DNA from: Treponema sp.
GTDB lineage: Bacteria; Spirochaetota; Spirochaetia; Treponematales; Treponemataceae
Assembly (NCBI GenBank): GCA_017534445.1
Contig: JAFXWC010000031.1
Coordinates: 1-45,192, forward strand
Reading direction: 5' to 3'
Length of the DNA: 45,192 bases
The translations under genes were made by a program, and so were the position numbers. The notes beneath the pieces were generated by a model. It was not told where the DNA came from. It ran no database searches and saw only the letters and a list, made by a program, of their open reading frames with translations. Within the stretch, counting starts at the first letter, position 1; each line of letters begins with the position of its first letter. Below, piece after piece: positions 17,049-25,133 of the stretch.

Positions 17049-20000
17049 TTATTCCTCTTCGTCTTCCGGTACGATTGGTGCGGAAGGTTCTTTCTTTGGC
17101 CTGATGAATGCAGGATCCAACCAGTTGAGGATGCCCGGTATGATTGTCATTGCAAGCACGCTGGATGCAAACATTACGATTGCAACAAGCACTCCAATGC
17201 AGCGCAGTACGGAGAACTTTGACAGGCAGAGCACAAGGAAGCCCAGTCCTACGGAGAGCGCGTTTGTTACGATTCCCTTGCCGCTCTTTTTGAATGTCTG
17301 CATTGTGACAAGCTTTATGTCCGCAGATTTGCTTCTTTCTTCCTTGTAGGTTGTAAGGAAGTGGATTGTGTAGTCAATTCCAACACCGACTGCAACTGAT
17401 GCTATGATGCTTGTAATAAAGTCCAGGTTGATTCCTGCAAAGCCCATGACCATGTAGTTTAGCAATATTGTGAGGGCAAGCGGTACAACTCCCAAGAGAC
17501 CTGCCCATACGGAGCCGAAGGATATTGCTATAATCAGGAATACGGAACCAAGTGAAAGTGAAAGGCTTGTAATCTGGCTTGACACAATCATGTTTGTCAT
17601 TGCGTATTCCATCTGGCTTGAGCCTGTGAAGTCTATTGTGTAGCCTTGGGGAAAGTGGTTCTTTGCGTATTCCTTTGCGGCTTCGATTATGATTCCTGTG
17701 TCTGCGGTTGCGTGTGTCCTAAGCTGGCACTGGATGCGGAGCTGGGACGGCTTGTTTTCTTTGTCTACAAAGCGGTCAAGGCTTCCGGAAAGGAGGCTCA
17801 TGTAGTCGTTTACAACGCCCTGCAGCTCTTCTTTTGTGGCAACAGGGTATTTTGTTACGTCGCCCGGGATTTCGTAGTAGGCAAGACCCTTGTAGTTGAG
17901 CTGCTTCTGGAACTGCTCGAATACCTTTTCAAAGCTGGCGTTCTTTCCGCCTGCCTCTATGTATGCGGTATTGAGGAGGTTCAGAATTTCTTCTGCTGTC
18001 TTTGTCTGCTCAAGGCCTGCCTTGTATGCAATGTTGGGGTCTACAAAATCTAGCGGTGGGTTTGCAGAGCCTGCATCTTCTTGTGAAGTTTCTGATTCAC
18101 CGTTTGAAGGAGAGGCACTTTCTCCGAATGAAGCAAATGCGTCATCTCCGAATGAAGATACTTCTTCTGCTGAACTTGCGCCATCTCCAAAGGAAGCGAA
18201 TGCGTCATCTCCGAATGAAGATACGCTTTCTTCTGAGCCAGATGTTACATCTGCGCTGCCTGCACCTTCACCGAATGATGAAAATGCGTCGTCTCCAAAA
18301 GAAGATATTCCTGATTCATCTTGGCTGCCGGATGCCATGCCTGCAATTTCTGCGGTTGCCGGATCGTGCCATACCTGGTTTACGCGCTTTATGAATGTTG
18401 TAAAAGATGCAATCTTTCCTATTTTGTCCGGGTATGTTGCAAGAAGGTATTGCTGCATTTCGTCCACTGCAGTAAGGAGTTCCGGGTTTGTAACGTCGCC
18501 GTCTTCCTTTCCGCTTATGAGGAAGTATGTGCTGTTTGTTCCTGCGTAGTGCTCGTCTACATAGTCAAGGTTCTGCCTGAACTCTGATGAGCGTGGGAAG
18601 TAGTTTACCAAAGCGGTGTCTATGTTTATGAGGCGGAATCCTGTTATTGCTATTGTGATAATTGCCACCGTAAAAATGATGAGACGTGCCGGTGTTCCGC
18701 AAAAGAAGCGGTAGATTGCATAAGTTGTTTCGCCAGATGCTTCTTCCGCGGTTTTGCCACCACGTCTCTGATGAGCAAGGTCAATGCGCCTTCTTACCCT
18801 TTCTGAAAGCTTTTCCAGAGGAGTCCTTCTGTAGGCTCGTTTGTAAGGCTTTACGAGTATGAGTGCCGGTATGAAGATGACGGAGAAGAGCAGTGCAAAG
18901 ACAACTCCTATTGCCATGAATACCGCAAAGCTGTGAAGACATTCGATTGGGCTTGTTACAAGTGATGCAAAACCAACGGCTGTCGTAAGGGCTGCAAGAA
19001 GAACTGCCTTTGAAACTTCTTTTAGTCCCCTGAAAACTGCGTCTTCGTATATTTCTTTTGTGAGTTCACCTTCCACGTCGTTAAGCTCGTTGTAGTAGTG
19101 GGTAAGCACGTGGATTCCGTAGGCTGAACCTGATGCAATGAGGGCTACCGGTATTACCGATGAAACAAGGGTGAATGTTTCGTGAAGGAGTGCCATGAGT
19201 CCGCATGAGCAGACTGTTGCCATAAGAACTGTAAGCAGGGGGAGAAATGTTCCTTCCAGGGTGTGGAAGCTAAAGTAGAGCGTTATAAGAAGCACTATTG
19301 CTACAAGTGGAATAAGGCGGGTAAGGTCTGAGAGCATGAAGCTCTTTGAGTTTTCCGAAAGGGAAGGGTCGCCGTAGAATTTGTAGGTAAGGTTCTTTCC
19401 TGCAAGTTCCTTTTCCGTGATTGCGCGGATGTTGTCTAGAACTTCCTGGTTACGCACGGAGTCGCCCTTTGCCTTGTAGGTTGCCTTCTTTGCGGCAGTG
19501 CGGTTCTTTTTTGCTTCTTTTACAGCTGTCTTTAGGGAAGCTATTGTTTCTGCGTCTGCGGTTTTTGCGCTGACTGCTTCCTTTAGGGCTTTTTTTGCCT
19601 TTGTGTATTCTTCGTCTGCGCTTTCAAATGCAATCTGCTCTTCGCCTTTTGGTTCGAGCGTAACCTGAATCTGTGTGCCTGTGTAGTTGTCGTCTATTAT
19701 TACGCGGCTGTAGATGTCGTCCCATTCGTTAAGGCGGTCCTTAAGGCGGGAAAGCATTTCTTTGCTTCCAATGTAGTTGCCGCTTTCGTCGTAGTCGTCG
19801 TCCGGGATAAGCTGGCTTGCAGAAATTGCTCCGTCCTGGTTGCAAACATAGTCAATGTGGGTGAGGGAGTCTACGTCTTCTACATATTTTACTTTGAGGG
19901 CCTGGTCCGTTATGTTCTTTATTACCTGGATGTTTTCCGGTGTTAGGATTGAGCCGCTCTTTGACTCTATGCTGATTCCCAAGGAAATCATTGAACCGAA

Positions 20001-20174
20001 TTCATCTTCCGTCTTTGTAAGGCGGGTGTAGGATTCGTCGTTCTTGGGGAAGAACATTCTGATTGTGTTTTCGATTGTGAGATCCTTTAGGAAGAACCCA
20101 AGGAATCCTGTAAGGGCGATGGAGAATACTATGATAATCCACGGATGCTTGAAAAACTTTTTTACGAAATTCAT
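17049..20174 (-). CDS. MMPL/RND superfamily transporter
   Basis: Inner-membrane proton-driven pump of the MMPL group, whose members often export lipids or other hydrophobic molecules. The protein has 1041 aa and two homologous halves. TM1 is at about 12-30; a large periplasmic loop includes an Ala/Lys-rich helical insert (about 180-245); TM2-6 follow with the GSAYGIHVLTHYY motif near 349; the second half has TM7 near 500, a second loop and GVGIDYTIHF near 929 before the final spans. The second loop carries a low-complexity region (about 620-690) with three copies of SSFGDDAF(A/S)SFG. Ribosome site GAGGAG. First gene of the minus-strand run. Confidence 0.9.
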   Translation of the reverse strand: MNFVKKFFKHPWIIIVFSIALTGFLGFFLKDLTIENTIRMFFPKNDESYTRLTKTEDEFGSMISLGISIESKSGSILTPENIQVIKNITDQALKVKYVEDVDSLTHIDYVCNQDGAISASQLIPDDDYDESGNYIGSKEMLSRLKDRLNEWDDIYSRVIIDDNYTGTQIQVTLEPKGEEQIAFESADEEYTKAKKALKEAVSAKTADAETIASLKTAVKEAKKNRTAAKKATYKAKGDSVRNQEVLDNIRAITEKELAGKNLTYKFYGDPSLSENSKSFMLSDLTRLIPLVAIVLLITLYFSFHTLEGTFLPLLTVLMATVCSCGLMALLHETFTLVSSVIPVALIASGSAYGIHVLTHYYNELNDVEGELTKEIYEDAVFRGLKEVSKAVLLAALTTAVGFASLVTSPIECLHSFAVFMAIGVVFALLFSVIFIPALILVKPYKRAYRRTPLEKLSERVRRRIDLAHQRRGGKTAEEASGETTYAIYRFFCGTPARLIIFTVAIITIAITGFRLINIDTALVNYFPRSSEFRQNLDYVDEHYAGTNSTYFLISGKEDGDVTNPELLTAVDEMQQYLLATYPDKIGKIASFTTFIKRVNQVWHDPATAEIAGMASGSQDESGISSFGDDAFSSFGEGAGSADVTSGSEESVSSFGDDAFASFGDGASSAEEVSSFGDDAFASFGESASPSNGESETSQEDAGSANPPLDFVDPNIAYKAGLEQTKTAEEILNLLNTAYIEAGGKNASFEKVFEQFQKQLNYKGLAYYEIPGDVTKYPVATKEELQGVVNDYMSLLSGSLDRFVDKENKPSQLRIQCQLRTHATADTGIIIEAAKEYAKNHFPQGYTIDFTGSSQMEYAMTNMIVSSQITSLSLSLGSVFLIIAISFGSVWAGLLGVVPLALTILLNYMVMGFAGINLDFITSIIASVAVGVGIDYTIHFLTTYKEERSKSADIKLVTMQTFKKSGKGIVTNALSVGLGFLVLCLSKFSVLRCIGVLVAIVMFASSVLAMTIIPGILNWLDPAFIRPKKEPSAPIVPEDEEE
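18105..18315. repeat. In-gene repeats encoding SSFGDDAFASFG units
   Basis: Three imperfect DNA repeats inside the MMPL gene encode SSFGDDAF(A/S)SFG(E/D)GA, spaced by Ser/Ala/Glu-rich linkers. The reading frame is kept throughout. The DSFGGSSSS stretch near the start of the partner barrel protein is similar in composition. Confidence 0.75.
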
Positions 20175-20251
20175 AAAAACTCCTCTTGCTTTATATGGAT
20201 GAACCCTGGGCTTTTTTGCCTAAGCGTTCAATTTGTTAAACCAATGACTGT

Positions 20252-20280
20252 AATATACCAAGTTTGAATGCAAATGTCAA
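20252..20280 (-). promoter_or_regulatory. Promoter of the MMPL export operon
   Basis: On the minus strand TTGACA (20280-20275), 17-bp spacer, TATATT (20257-20252): a near-consensus sigma70 promoter. It leaves a leader of about 70 nt with a GAGGAG ribosome site. TTTGAATG (20263-20270) lies inside the spacer and recurs in the palindrome at 20314-20327. Confidence 0.75.
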
Positions 20281-20300
20281 TAGTTTTGGTAAAAAAAATT

Positions 20301-20327
20301 AAACGCTTAAACGTTTGAATGTTCAAA
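20301..20327. promoter_or_regulatory. Candidate ArsR-type operator
   Basis: TTTGAA-TG-TTCAAA (20314-20327) is a perfect 6+6 inverted repeat, adjoining a second palindrome AAACGTTT (20309-20316). TGAA...TTCA half-sites are typical of SmtB/ArsR family operators. It sits between the two divergent promoters, placed to control both. Confidence 0.5.
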
Positions 20328-20351
20328 GGTTTAATAATTTGGACAAAGATA

Positions 20352-20380
20352 TTGACAAAGAGACTGCAAGGATTTATATT
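20352..20380 (+). promoter_or_regulatory. Promoter of the ArsR-type regulator gene
   Basis: TTGACA (20352-20357), 17-bp spacer, TATATT (20375-20380), identical boxes and spacing to the divergent MMPL promoter. It lies inside the longest possible reading frame of the regulator, which argues for the downstream TTG start. Confidence 0.72.
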
Positions 20381-20429
20381 GGAAGCAATACGGAAGCAGT
20401 GCTTTTCGCAAAACAAAGGAAGGGATGAT

Positions 20430-20789
20430 TTGATAGACAAGAAGGAACTTAAAAGGCTTATTGACAAATTTAAAACCTGTGGCCCAATGCTCATTGCCCT
20501 GGGTGACGAGGTTAGGCAGAATATTCTCTTAAAGCTTGCAGACTCTGGATTTGAAGGAATTAACGTTACCAACCTTTCTGCCAAGACAAACCTTTCCCGG
20601 CCGGCAATTTCCCACCACCTTAAGGTTCTTAAGGATTCTGGCTGGGTTGTTCCGCTAAAGAAGGGAACACAGATTTTTTACCAGCTTAGCCTTGATTCAA
20701 ACCTTGGAATGATTTCTAGCCTTATAGAATCCATCCGCAAGATGGAAGCCGCCTACGCCAAAGACTTTGCGGAGAGGAATAAGGAGTAG
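20430..20789 (+). CDS. ArsR-family winged-helix regulator
   Basis: Probable repressor of the divergent MMPL-carrier-barrel operon and of itself. The 119-aa product has the ArsR-type helix-turn-helix: NVTNLSAKTNLSRPAISHHL as helices 3-4, then LKVLKDSGWVVPLKKGTQIFY as recognition end and wing. No Cys pair typical of metal-sensing ArsR is present in the helix, so the signal may be organic rather than a metal. The TTG start at 20430 is chosen because AGGAAGGG lies 5-6 nt before it and a consensus promoter (20352-20380) lies inside the longer frame that begins at 20319; the length then matches the family. Confidence 0.8.
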   Translation: MIDKKELKRLIDKFKTCGPMLIALGDEVRQNILLKLADSGFEGINVTNLSAKTNLSRPAISHHLKVLKDSGWVVPLKKGTQIFYQLSLDSNLGMISSLIESIRKMEAAYAKDFAERNKE

Positions 20790-20818
20790 GTGGGGCGGTA
20801 AGTATGTAGCATATTAAT

Positions 20819-21099
20819 GCACGGAAGGGATTGGAGGGGCGGGCGTAGCCCGTTCCGGCGGGAGTGCGTAGCGCGACCAGAGGAATGGAGCCGGAAGGCG
20901 GAACCCCGGAAAGCGCCTAAAAAATGGCCTCCTTGCCATTTTTTAGGCCGGGTTTTCTGACGAAAACCCGCGAGACTGTATGCAAACATTTGACGCGCCC
21001 TCCATGGCGCTATCTGTTTGCAGGAAAAAATGGCAAGGTGTGTTTTTGGGACGCGTTTGTTCAGCAGGAAAAAGTGCCGCAAAAAAAAGGAAAAAATGG
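20819..21099 (+). repeat. Dispersed structured repeat, copy B (full length)
   Basis: About 281 bp following the ArsR gene. The 5' part has GGGG/CCCC closing pairs around hairpins GGGC-gta-GCCC, TTCC...GGAA and GCC-ggaa-GGC. The 3' part has a perfect 14-bp stem (20915-20928 with 20935-20948, loop CTCCTT), then GGGTTTT/AAAACCC (20950-20956 with 20963-20969), then GCAAACA/TGTTTGC enclosing GCGCC/GGCGC, ending GTGCCGCAAAAAAAAG. Copy C shares this plan with paired base changes. No reading frame is conserved between copies. Confidence 0.85.
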
Positions 21100-21124
21100 A
21101 TGGGGCTAAAATTTGACCGCCTGT

Positions 21125-21154
21125 TTGACTAAGGCAAAATAAATGCGCTATAAT
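21125..21154 (+). promoter_or_regulatory. Promoter of the rRNA methyltransferase gene, leaderless type
   Basis: TTGACT (21125-21130), 18-bp spacer, TATAAT (21149-21154), 7 nt to the ATG at 21162. The ATG at 21153 overlaps the -10 box and so cannot be on the transcript. Confidence 0.65.
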
Positions 21155-21161
21155 GCTTTTT

Positions 21162-22442
21162 ATGAACAATTTTTCACACGTAATTTTAAAGAACAAAGAA
21201 GACATTGAACTTTCCCAGGGGTTTCCTTGGGTTTACGATAACGAGATTTTTTCCGTAAAGTGGCTTGCCGAAGATGGTTCGGGCGTTAAGACCACGACGC
21301 TTGCAGAGGCACAGGTAAAGGCCGGCAGTGCGGTTGAAGTTTATTCCAGCAAGGGAACTTTTTTGGGAACGGGCATTTTTAATCCGTCTTCAAAGATTAT
21401 AGTCCGCCTTATTGGCCGCGAGCATGCAGATAAAATCATGGCGGATCCGGCATCCTATTGGGACAAGGCAGTGCGCAATTCAGTGAACATCCGCGCCCTT
21501 AGCTTTGACCGCATGGACAGTTGCCGCATCATCTACGGAGAGGCAGATTTTATTCCGGGCCTTGTTGCCGAGCGCTACGTTGCCTACAGCGGTGAAAGGA
21601 CGGCTGTTTTTGTTGTGGTTCAGTTTTTGTCTCTTGCCTGCGAAGTGTTCAGAAAGGAGATTATTGATTCCATAAAGTCTGTCTGCAAACCGGACGGAAT
21701 CTACGAAAGAAGCGATGCTCCTGTGCGCGAAAAGGAAGGGCTTGAGCAGAAGACAGGATGGCTTTTGGGAACCGGCGCCCACTTTGTTAAGGACGGCGTT
21801 ATTACCATTAAGGAAAACGGAATTTTCCTTGACGTGGACATTGTTAACGGTCAGAAAACCGGATACTTTCTTGACCAGAAGTTCAACCGTGCGGCTGTTG
21901 CTTCTTACTGTCACGGAAAGCGCGTTCTTGATGCCTTTTCCCATACAGGCGCTTTTGGTCTTAATGCTGCTAAGGCTGGAGCAAAGAGCGTTGTCTGTGC
22001 GGACGTTAGCCAGGAAGCGGTTGATTTGATTAGCCACAATGCGGAGGCTAACGGAGTTTCCGGCAAGCTGACGGCTGTTTGTGCTGACGTTTTTGACCTT
22101 CTTAGGCAGTACGAGGAGAAGGGCGAAAAGTTTGACGTTATTATCCTTGACCCACCGGCCTTTACAAAGAGTGCAAGGCAGATTCAGAAGGCATACGGCG
22201 GCTACAAGGAAATTAACCTTCGTGCCATGCGCATTTTGAGCGAGGGTGGCATACTTGTTACCTGCTCATGCTCCTATTATTTTGACGAGAACACCTTCTA
22301 TTCAATGGTAATGCATGCGGCTAAGGACAGCCACAAGAGCGTACAGGTTCTTCAGAAGAGGGGAGCTGCCCCTGACCATCCGGTTCTTGTGGGCTATCCC
22401 CAGAGCGAATACCTTAAGTGTGCTGTTTGCCGCGTTCTTTAG
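21162..22442 (+). CDS. rlmI: Class I SAM-dependent rRNA methyltransferase, RlmI-like
   Basis: Predicted 23S rRNA cytosine-C5 methyltransferase. The N-terminal part (about 1-80) is a PUA-like RNA-binding domain (HVILKNKEDIELSQGFPWVYDNEI), followed by a linker and a Rossmann methyltransferase. SAM loop DAFSHTGAFGLNAAKAGA, acidic DVSQEAV, and catalytic-region LDPPAFTKS near residue 330 are visible, as is the CSCSYYF segment typical of RlmI/RlmK. The product has 426 aa, full length. Exact target not provable from sequence. Its stop is followed 20 bp later by miaA, so two RNA-modification genes form one unit. Confidence 0.85.
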   Translation: MNNFSHVILKNKEDIELSQGFPWVYDNEIFSVKWLAEDGSGVKTTTLAEAQVKAGSAVEVYSSKGTFLGTGIFNPSSKIIVRLIGREHADKIMADPASYWDKAVRNSVNIRALSFDRMDSCRIIYGEADFIPGLVAERYVAYSGERTAVFVVVQFLSLACEVFRKEIIDSIKSVCKPDGIYERSDAPVREKEGLEQKTGWLLGTGAHFVKDGVITIKENGIFLDVDIVNGQKTGYFLDQKFNRAAVASYCHGKRVLDAFSHTGAFGLNAAKAGAKSVVCADVSQEAVDLISHNAEANGVSGKLTAVCADVFDLLRQYEEKGEKFDVIILDPPAFTKSARQIQKAYGGYKEINLRAMRILSEGGILVTCSCSYYFDENTFYSMVMHAAKDSHKSVQVLQKRGAAPDHPVLVGYPQSEYLKCAVCRVL

Positions 22443-22462
22443 GGCGGGGTTCTGTAGAAAAT

Positions 22463-23419
22463 ATGGAAGGCTCTCCTTACAATTGCATTGTTCTCCTTGG
22501 ACCAACGGCTGTTGGCAAGACTTCTCTTGCTGTGCACATTGCCTCCCACTACGGCTGGGACATTATTTCTGCGGACAGCAGGCAGGTCTACAAGGGGCTT
22601 GATCTTGGCAGCGGCAAGGACTTGAGCGAATACACGGATGCGGGTGTCCGCTGCCACCTTCTTGACGTTGCCACTTTGCAAAGTGAATACAACGTATTTA
22701 ACTTTCAACAGGCCTTCTATTCCCTTTTTGATGAATTTTCTGCTTGCGGCAAGATGCCCTTTGTTTGCGGCGGAACCGGCATGTATGTGGATTCTGTTGT
22801 GCGCGGTTACAGCTTTGTTGACGTTCCAAGAAATGAGGCTTTGCGGAATGAACTTTCAGAAAAAACGCTTGAGGAGCTTGGCGGCCTTCTTTTGCGCTTA
22901 AGGCCCAACCTGCACAACAGGACCGACCTTCTTGACAGGGAAAGGACACTGCGCGCCATAGAGATAGAAACTTTTATGCAGAGTCAAGAGGGAAAGGCCC
23001 TTGCTGAGGCTGACCGTGCAAAAAGGAAGGTAAAAGCCTTTGTGCTTGGGCTTACCATGCCCAGGGAAAATCTTAGGCAGAACATACAGATTAGGCTAAA
23101 GGAGCGCTTTGACCTTGGAATGATAGACGAGGTTAGGCAGCTTCACGAGCGTGACGGTTATTCCTGGGAGCGTCTGGAAAAGCTTGGACTTGAGTACCGC
23201 TTTATAAGCCAGTTTTTGGAAGGCAAGATAGCTTCCTTTGAAGAGCTTTTTGAAACCCTCTATCATGCCATCTGCCAGTTTGCAAAAAGGCAGGAAACTT
23301 GGTTCCGCGGTATGGAGCGCAAGGGTGTGGACATACACTGGCTTAGCAGGGACGGCGGAAAAGATGCCATCTATAGCCAGGCATTGGATCTTATAGAAAA
23401 GAATGTGCTTTGTGTGTAG
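22463..23419 (+). CDS. miaA: tRNA dimethylallyltransferase MiaA
   Basis: Adds a dimethylallyl group to A37 of tRNAs that read UNN codons. P-loop GPTAVGKT near residue 11-18, then the family strings ISADSRQVYKGLDLGSGK and HLLDV, GGTGMYVDSVVRG, and the C-terminal WFRGMERKGVDIHW segment. The product has 318 aa, normal length. The ATG at 22463 puts the P-loop at the usual distance from the N terminus; the upstream in-frame ATG at 22418 would overlap the preceding gene. Weak ribosome site (GGCGGGG) just after the rlmI-like stop. Confidence 0.95.
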   Translation: MEGSPYNCIVLLGPTAVGKTSLAVHIASHYGWDIISADSRQVYKGLDLGSGKDLSEYTDAGVRCHLLDVATLQSEYNVFNFQQAFYSLFDEFSACGKMPFVCGGTGMYVDSVVRGYSFVDVPRNEALRNELSEKTLEELGGLLLRLRPNLHNRTDLLDRERTLRAIEIETFMQSQEGKALAEADRAKRKVKAFVLGLTMPRENLRQNIQIRLKERFDLGMIDEVRQLHERDGYSWERLEKLGLEYRFISQFLEGKIASFEELFETLYHAICQFAKRQETWFRGMERKGVDIHWLSRDGGKDAIYSQALDLIEKNVLCV

Positions 23420-23518
23420 AAGGCCTTGCGTATAGCATTGCTTGCTTATAGCATGCCTTTTGCCAAGCCATGATTGCTTTTGCGGCATGCCATCTGCATT
23501 GTTTGCTTTACGTTTGCC

Positions 23519-23740
23519 TTATGCGTTTGCTGCGAGGCGGTCTTCTGCAGTGTCAACCTTTGAAAGGTAGCCTGTGCGGACGCAGCTTTCGAACAGAGTC
23601 TTTGAAATGTAGTCTGTTGTAATGTCGCTGTAGCCGTCTTTGTCGCGTACGATGCGGACAACATAGCCGTCGTCAAGTTCGCGTACGATTGTCATATAAT
23701 CATTTGAATTGTTAATGCTTCTTAATGTGTAAGTACCCAT
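23519..23740 (-). CDS. Small hypothetical protein (73 aa)
   Basis: Family not recognised. The product is a short soluble protein, MGTYTLRSINNSNDYMTIVR at the start, with alternating polar/hydrophobic beta-like segments (DDGYVVRIVRDKDGYSD) and an acidic tail. An AAGGAG ribosome site 9 nt before the ATG and balanced codon use support a real gene. Monocistronic, convergent to miaA and divergent from tatD. The overlapping frame at 23446-23676 is repetitive (QTTFQRLCSKAASAQATFQRL) and considered spurious. The 99 bp to miaA contain GCATGCC/GGCATGC repeats and nothing coding. Confidence 0.65.
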   Translation of the reverse strand: MGTYTLRSINNSNDYMTIVRELDDGYVVRIVRDKDGYSDITTDYISKTLFESCVRTGYLSKVDTAEDRLAANA

Positions 23741-23894
23741 AATTTTTTAGCTCCTTAATTTGTTTGTCAAGGTAACTTTATCCCCATTTTTTTGCATCTG
23801 AATTCAATGAATTGCAGAATGCTTATACTTTATTGTCGGAATCACAAAAAAAGATTTTAGTGTTTTTGACTTTTAAGTGGCCTAAAGCTTAAAT

Positions 23895-23923
23895 TTGGCA
23901 TAAAAAACGCTTTGTGCTATAAT
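23895..23923 (+). promoter_or_regulatory. Promoter of tatD gene, leaderless type
   Basis: TTGGCA (23895-23900), 17-bp spacer, TATAAT (23918-23923), 6 nt to the ATG at 23930. A GGGG lies inside the 6-nt gap, too close to the start to be an ordinary ribosome site on this transcript. Confidence 0.6.
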
Positions 23924-23929
23924 CGGGGA

Positions 23930-24703
23930 ATGACTTATTGCGACGCTCATTTTCATCTTGTGCAAAGCTCCTCTTTTGAAAGCATTTCTTCTTTTGAAGA
24001 GGCTTTTTCTCCTATGGCGATGGGCTTTAGGGGCTGCACTTGCTCACATTCCGAGGAGGAATTCCTTAGGCAGGAGGCTCTTTGCTTGGAATTTGGGGGG
24101 GCTTTGGGGCTTAAGTCTGCATTTGGGCTTCATCCGCAGAATCCGGATTTGTCACTTGCGCCTTTTTTGGAGCAGCTTTTGAAGGAGAATCGCATTGATG
24201 CGGTGGGGGAGACTGGCTTTGACTTTTTTACGAGTGAATTCCGCTCTGACCGCTTGCGACAGGATGAGGCTTGGCATCTTTCTCTTGAGCTTTCTTCTTG
24301 CTATGGACTTCCGGTGGTAATCCATGACCGCAAGGCCCTTGACTTGATTTTTAGGGATGCTTCTTTGCTAAAGAAAATACCCGCTGCGGTCTTCCATTCA
24401 TTTGCATTCGGCCCTAGGGAGGCTCTTTCCGTGCTGAGCCACGGCATAAACGCTTATTTTTCATTTGGAAAGGCGATTTTGAACGGCAACAAAAAAAGCA
24501 TGGCTTGTGTGGCGGAACTTCCGCTTGAAAGGCTGCTTTTTGAAACTGATGCACCCTACCAGACTCTTAAGGGGGAAAGTTTTACTCCCTTAGGCGACAT
24601 AAAACTTGTCTACCAGAAGGCCTCCGAACTTAGGAATTGCCCCCTGGACCAGCTCTGTGCTTCCGTTGAAAGGAATTTTTCTTTTGTCTTTGACCGGCAC
24701 TGA
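23930..24703 (+). CDS. tatD: TatD family metal-dependent hydrolase
   Basis: Predicted divalent-metal hydrolase or DNase of the amidohydrolase superfamily. Metal ligands appear in order: D-A-H-F-H near the N terminus, GETGFD, VIHDRKA, FHSF and ETDAPYQ. The product has 257 aa, full length. It is somewhat divergent from classical TatD, with a shortened region between the first and second motifs, so the substrate is uncertain. The ATG at 23930 gives the canonical metal motif at residues 5-9; the in-frame TTG at 23912 lies in the promoter. Single-gene unit convergent with the Hpt gene. Confidence 0.88.
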   Translation: MTYCDAHFHLVQSSSFESISSFEEAFSPMAMGFRGCTCSHSEEEFLRQEALCLEFGGALGLKSAFGLHPQNPDLSLAPFLEQLLKENRIDAVGETGFDFFTSEFRSDRLRQDEAWHLSLELSSCYGLPVVIHDRKALDLIFRDASLLKKIPAAVFHSFAFGPREALSVLSHGINAYFSFGKAILNGNKKSMACVAELPLERLLFETDAPYQTLKGESFTPLGDIKLVYQKASELRNCPLDQLCASVERNFSFVFDRH

Positions 24704-24759
24704 CAGCTTGTGGTTTTTGCGCTTTCTACATGCTATGGCCGGTTTTAGACAAATTTTTT

Positions 24760-25104
24760 TTACATTGCCTTTAGGGCTAGGTTTATTGCTGCATTTGCGG
24801 CTTTTAGGTCCTGCTCAAAGGCTTCGTTCAATGCTTCAAGGTCGCCATTTTCCCTTCCGCGGAGTGTGTCTTCCAACTTCTGGGCTGTGGCTGAAAACTG
24901 TTCCGCTCCAATCTGGCGGGCAGCTCCCTTAAAGTAATGTACATATTTTGCGGCTTCGGTCTTGTCTTCCATTTGCTCAAGACGCACAAGCTCTTCTTTT
25001 TTAAACTGCTTGCCACAGGCAAAGTCTGTAAGGAGCTCTTTTAGCAAATTCTTTTCGCCTCCGAGCATTTCTAGTGCAGACGCAAGGTTAAGAAGCTGTG
25101 CCAT
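24760..25104 (-). CDS. Hpt (histidine phosphotransfer) domain protein
   Basis: A free-standing 114-aa phosphotransfer protein, expected to relay phosphate between receiver domains in a multi-step two-component system. The phospho-accepting His is His56 in KYVHYFKGAARQIGA, which fits the HxxKGxA pattern, within a four-helix arrangement. Strong AGGAGG ribosome site. No kinase or receiver gene is nearby in the window, so the partners are unknown. It lies downstream of secA on the same strand, separated by a 74-bp tandem repeat array. Confidence 0.82.
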   Translation of the reverse strand: MAQLLNLASALEMLGGEKNLLKELLTDFACGKQFKKEELVRLEQMEDKTEAAKYVHYFKGAARQIGAEQFSATAQKLEDTLRGRENGDLEALNEAFEQDLKAANAAINLALKAM

Positions 25105-25133
25105 ACGGTTCCTCCTTTGTGTTATTGTTACAT

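Noticed and set aside
20819..20915. tRNA-like cloverleaf in the 5' part of the structured repeat
   Set aside because: Four closing stems resemble a cloverleaf, but there is no T-loop TTCGA sequence, no anticodon arm of the right size and no acceptor stem of 7 bp.
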